Positions 6,152 through 7,071 of a DNA stretch of 7,071 nt are shown here, one piece after another. The DNA lies in contig JAJFMS010000167.1 of assembly GCA_020696885.1 (NCBI GenBank), forward strand, positions 1 to 7,071, written 5' to 3'. The notes beneath the pieces were generated by a model. The model saw nothing but the letters and a program-made list of their open reading frames with translations. It was not told where the DNA came from and searched no databases. Positions within the stretch are counted from its first letter, which is position 1. Every line of letters begins with the position of its first letter. Both the position numbers and the translations under genes were made by a program. Source of the stretch: Armatimonadota bacterium (GTDB taxonomy: Bacteria > Armatimonadota > SYMT01).

Positions 6152-7069
6152 CTACCCTGCGGCATCACGCTCCTTCGCAATCCAGGCGGCGAACTGGGGT
6201 TTCGTCCCAACCAGGATCTGCCGGATCGCCTGCCGCTGCGGCTCGTTCAGGTGGGTGAACTCCTTGCTGGCGTCCTTGCCCCCGAGTACTTCCTCCAGCC
6301 GCCGGAAGACATAGGCCCTGGCCTCCGCGGGCAGCGCATCGAACGCTTCGCTGTAAACGAGGTAGCTGCAGGGGAAGCGGAACAGCCGGTCCTTGAGGTC
6401 GAACTGCCGGAGCGAGCGCTTGCCGGCATCGAACGGCCCTCGGGCGGCGAACTCCGCGGTGAAGCCGGAGGTGCCTTTCACCGGCCCTGCCAACCTCGCT
6501 TCCCCGGAGAAAAGCAGGCCGCGCACCAACGGCTCGCAGCCGCTCTTGATGCGACTGGTAGTGCTCTCGGAGCGGAACGTGGGGCTCCGGCCCAGTTCCC
6601 GGTTGAGGAGCTGCTCGTAGTGGAGCGCCTTGCGCGTCTCGTGGTTGGCGCGGGTGATCAGGTTGTGCACGTGCGTCTGGTGCTGCAGCACCATCAGCGC
6701 CACGAGATCGCTGTGGGGAGAGAGGTAAGGCGAGGGGTCGAAGTACCGCTTCAGGCTCGTGACGTTGGCGCCGGCGGAGCGGTCGAGGTTGTTCGCCTCG
6801 GCCTCGTCCTTCACGGTGAGGTTGCCCATGTGGTACTGCTGCCCGTGCGTGCCGGTGACATACCAGCCGCCGTACCGCTGCTCGATCGGGCTCTCGTCCG
6901 TGGTCACGTAGGTGCCGGCCGAGAACACCGGCTGCCCGTCCCGGCCGGGGTACACGGAGCGCACGGTGTGCCCCGGCACGTTGCCGGTGAGCGACGAGCT
7001 GTGGCACGAGAGGCAGTCGAACGCCCGCCGCACAAACTTCGGCGGGGCCAAGCGGTCCTGGGCCACGGT
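6152..7069 (-). CDS. c-type cytochrome-like protein, C-terminal part (5' partial)
   Basis: The frame runs off the right edge; the GTG at 7066 is probably not the true start because a Thr codon continues upstream and the heme motif follows after only 17 residues. About 305 residues are visible, with TAG at 6152-6154. One heme-binding motif is seen, CLSCH (codons near 7000-7015), followed by SPIEQRYGGWYVTGTHG and YHMGN, then SPHSDLVALMVLQHQTHVHNLITRA, and a C-terminal helical region. The linked THG..YHMGN and PHSD..ALM..HQT blocks are familiar to me from uncharacterised cytochrome c proteins of planctomycetes; no enzymatic role is known to me. His residues in these blocks could be axial heme or metal ligands (inference). 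Cytochromes of this type mature in the periplasm, so an export signal should lie in the missing N-terminus. It is transcribed towards the S51 gene and is not in its operon. Confidence 0.82.
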   Translation of the reverse strand, partial: TVAQDRLAPPKFVRRAFDCLSCHSSSLTGNVPGHTVRSVYPGRDGQPVFSAGTYVTTDESPIEQRYGGWYVTGTHGQQYHMGNLTVKDEAEANNLDRSAGANVTSLKRYFDPSPYLSPHSDLVALMVLQHQTHVHNLITRANHETRKALHYEQLLNRELGRSPTFRSESTTSRIKSGCEPLVRGLLFSGEARLAGPVKGTSGFTAEFAARGPFDAGKRSLRQFDLKDRLFRFPCSYLVYSEAFDALPAEARAYVFRRLEEVLGGKDASKEFTHLNEPQRQAIRQILVGTKPQFAAWIAKERDAAG

Positions 7070-7071
7070 GT

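Noticed and set aside
1..7071. tRNA, rRNA, CRISPR array or insertion sequence
   Set aside because: No regularly spaced repeats, no tRNA-like cloverleaf and no transposase-like protein were seen on either strand.

Overview
This is a GC-rich bacterial window with five protein genes and one gene-free stretch of about 360 bases. The gene content fits Planctomycetota best: a single-heme cytochrome c-type protein with a THG..YHMGN segment, a Hint-bearing polymorphic toxin, and exported repeat-like proteins of unknown role. Myxococcota cannot be excluded, because the toxin and immunity genes resemble the myxobacterial SitA/SitI type. The lineage call rests on recognised protein style, not on a marker gene.

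Left part (2-3219, + strand): the 3' portion of a large polymorphic toxin gene that enters from outside the window. It encodes, in order, a beta-rich segment, a Gly-rich linker, a helical pre-toxin region, an autoprocessing Hint domain that begins at a Cys codon (1205), and a C-terminal toxin tip with a GHHWWP motif. Its stop codon overlaps the start of the next gene (ATGA). That gene encodes a Cys-rich protein with two CXXC motifs, the likely immunity protein. Hand-counted GC is about 51% over the junction (2161-2340), against about 67-68% in two sampled stretches elsewhere. This fits a tip/immunity cassette exchanged as a module.

Middle (3295-4933, + strand): two adjacent genes, 4 bases apart, encode exported paralogs of about 270 residues. 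They share several conserved blocks and look like a tandem duplication. No function is recognised. A separate + strand gene (5027-5794) encodes a peptidase E/cyanophycinase-like (S51) enzyme with a visible Ser-Asp-His set and a strong ribosome binding site that fixes its start.

Right part: 5795-6151 lies between convergent genes and is unusually rich in inverted repeats. The outstanding element is 5950-6068: a 6-bp hairpin, an 18-position helix interrupted by one mismatch and containing two G-U pairs, an 8-bp inner hairpin, a bulged 9-bp hairpin, and a loop complementary to a distant segment in pseudoknot topology. It may be a structured RNA or an elaborate 3'-end element. The window closes with the C-terminal part of a c-type cytochrome-like protein on the - strand (6152 to beyond the right edge).
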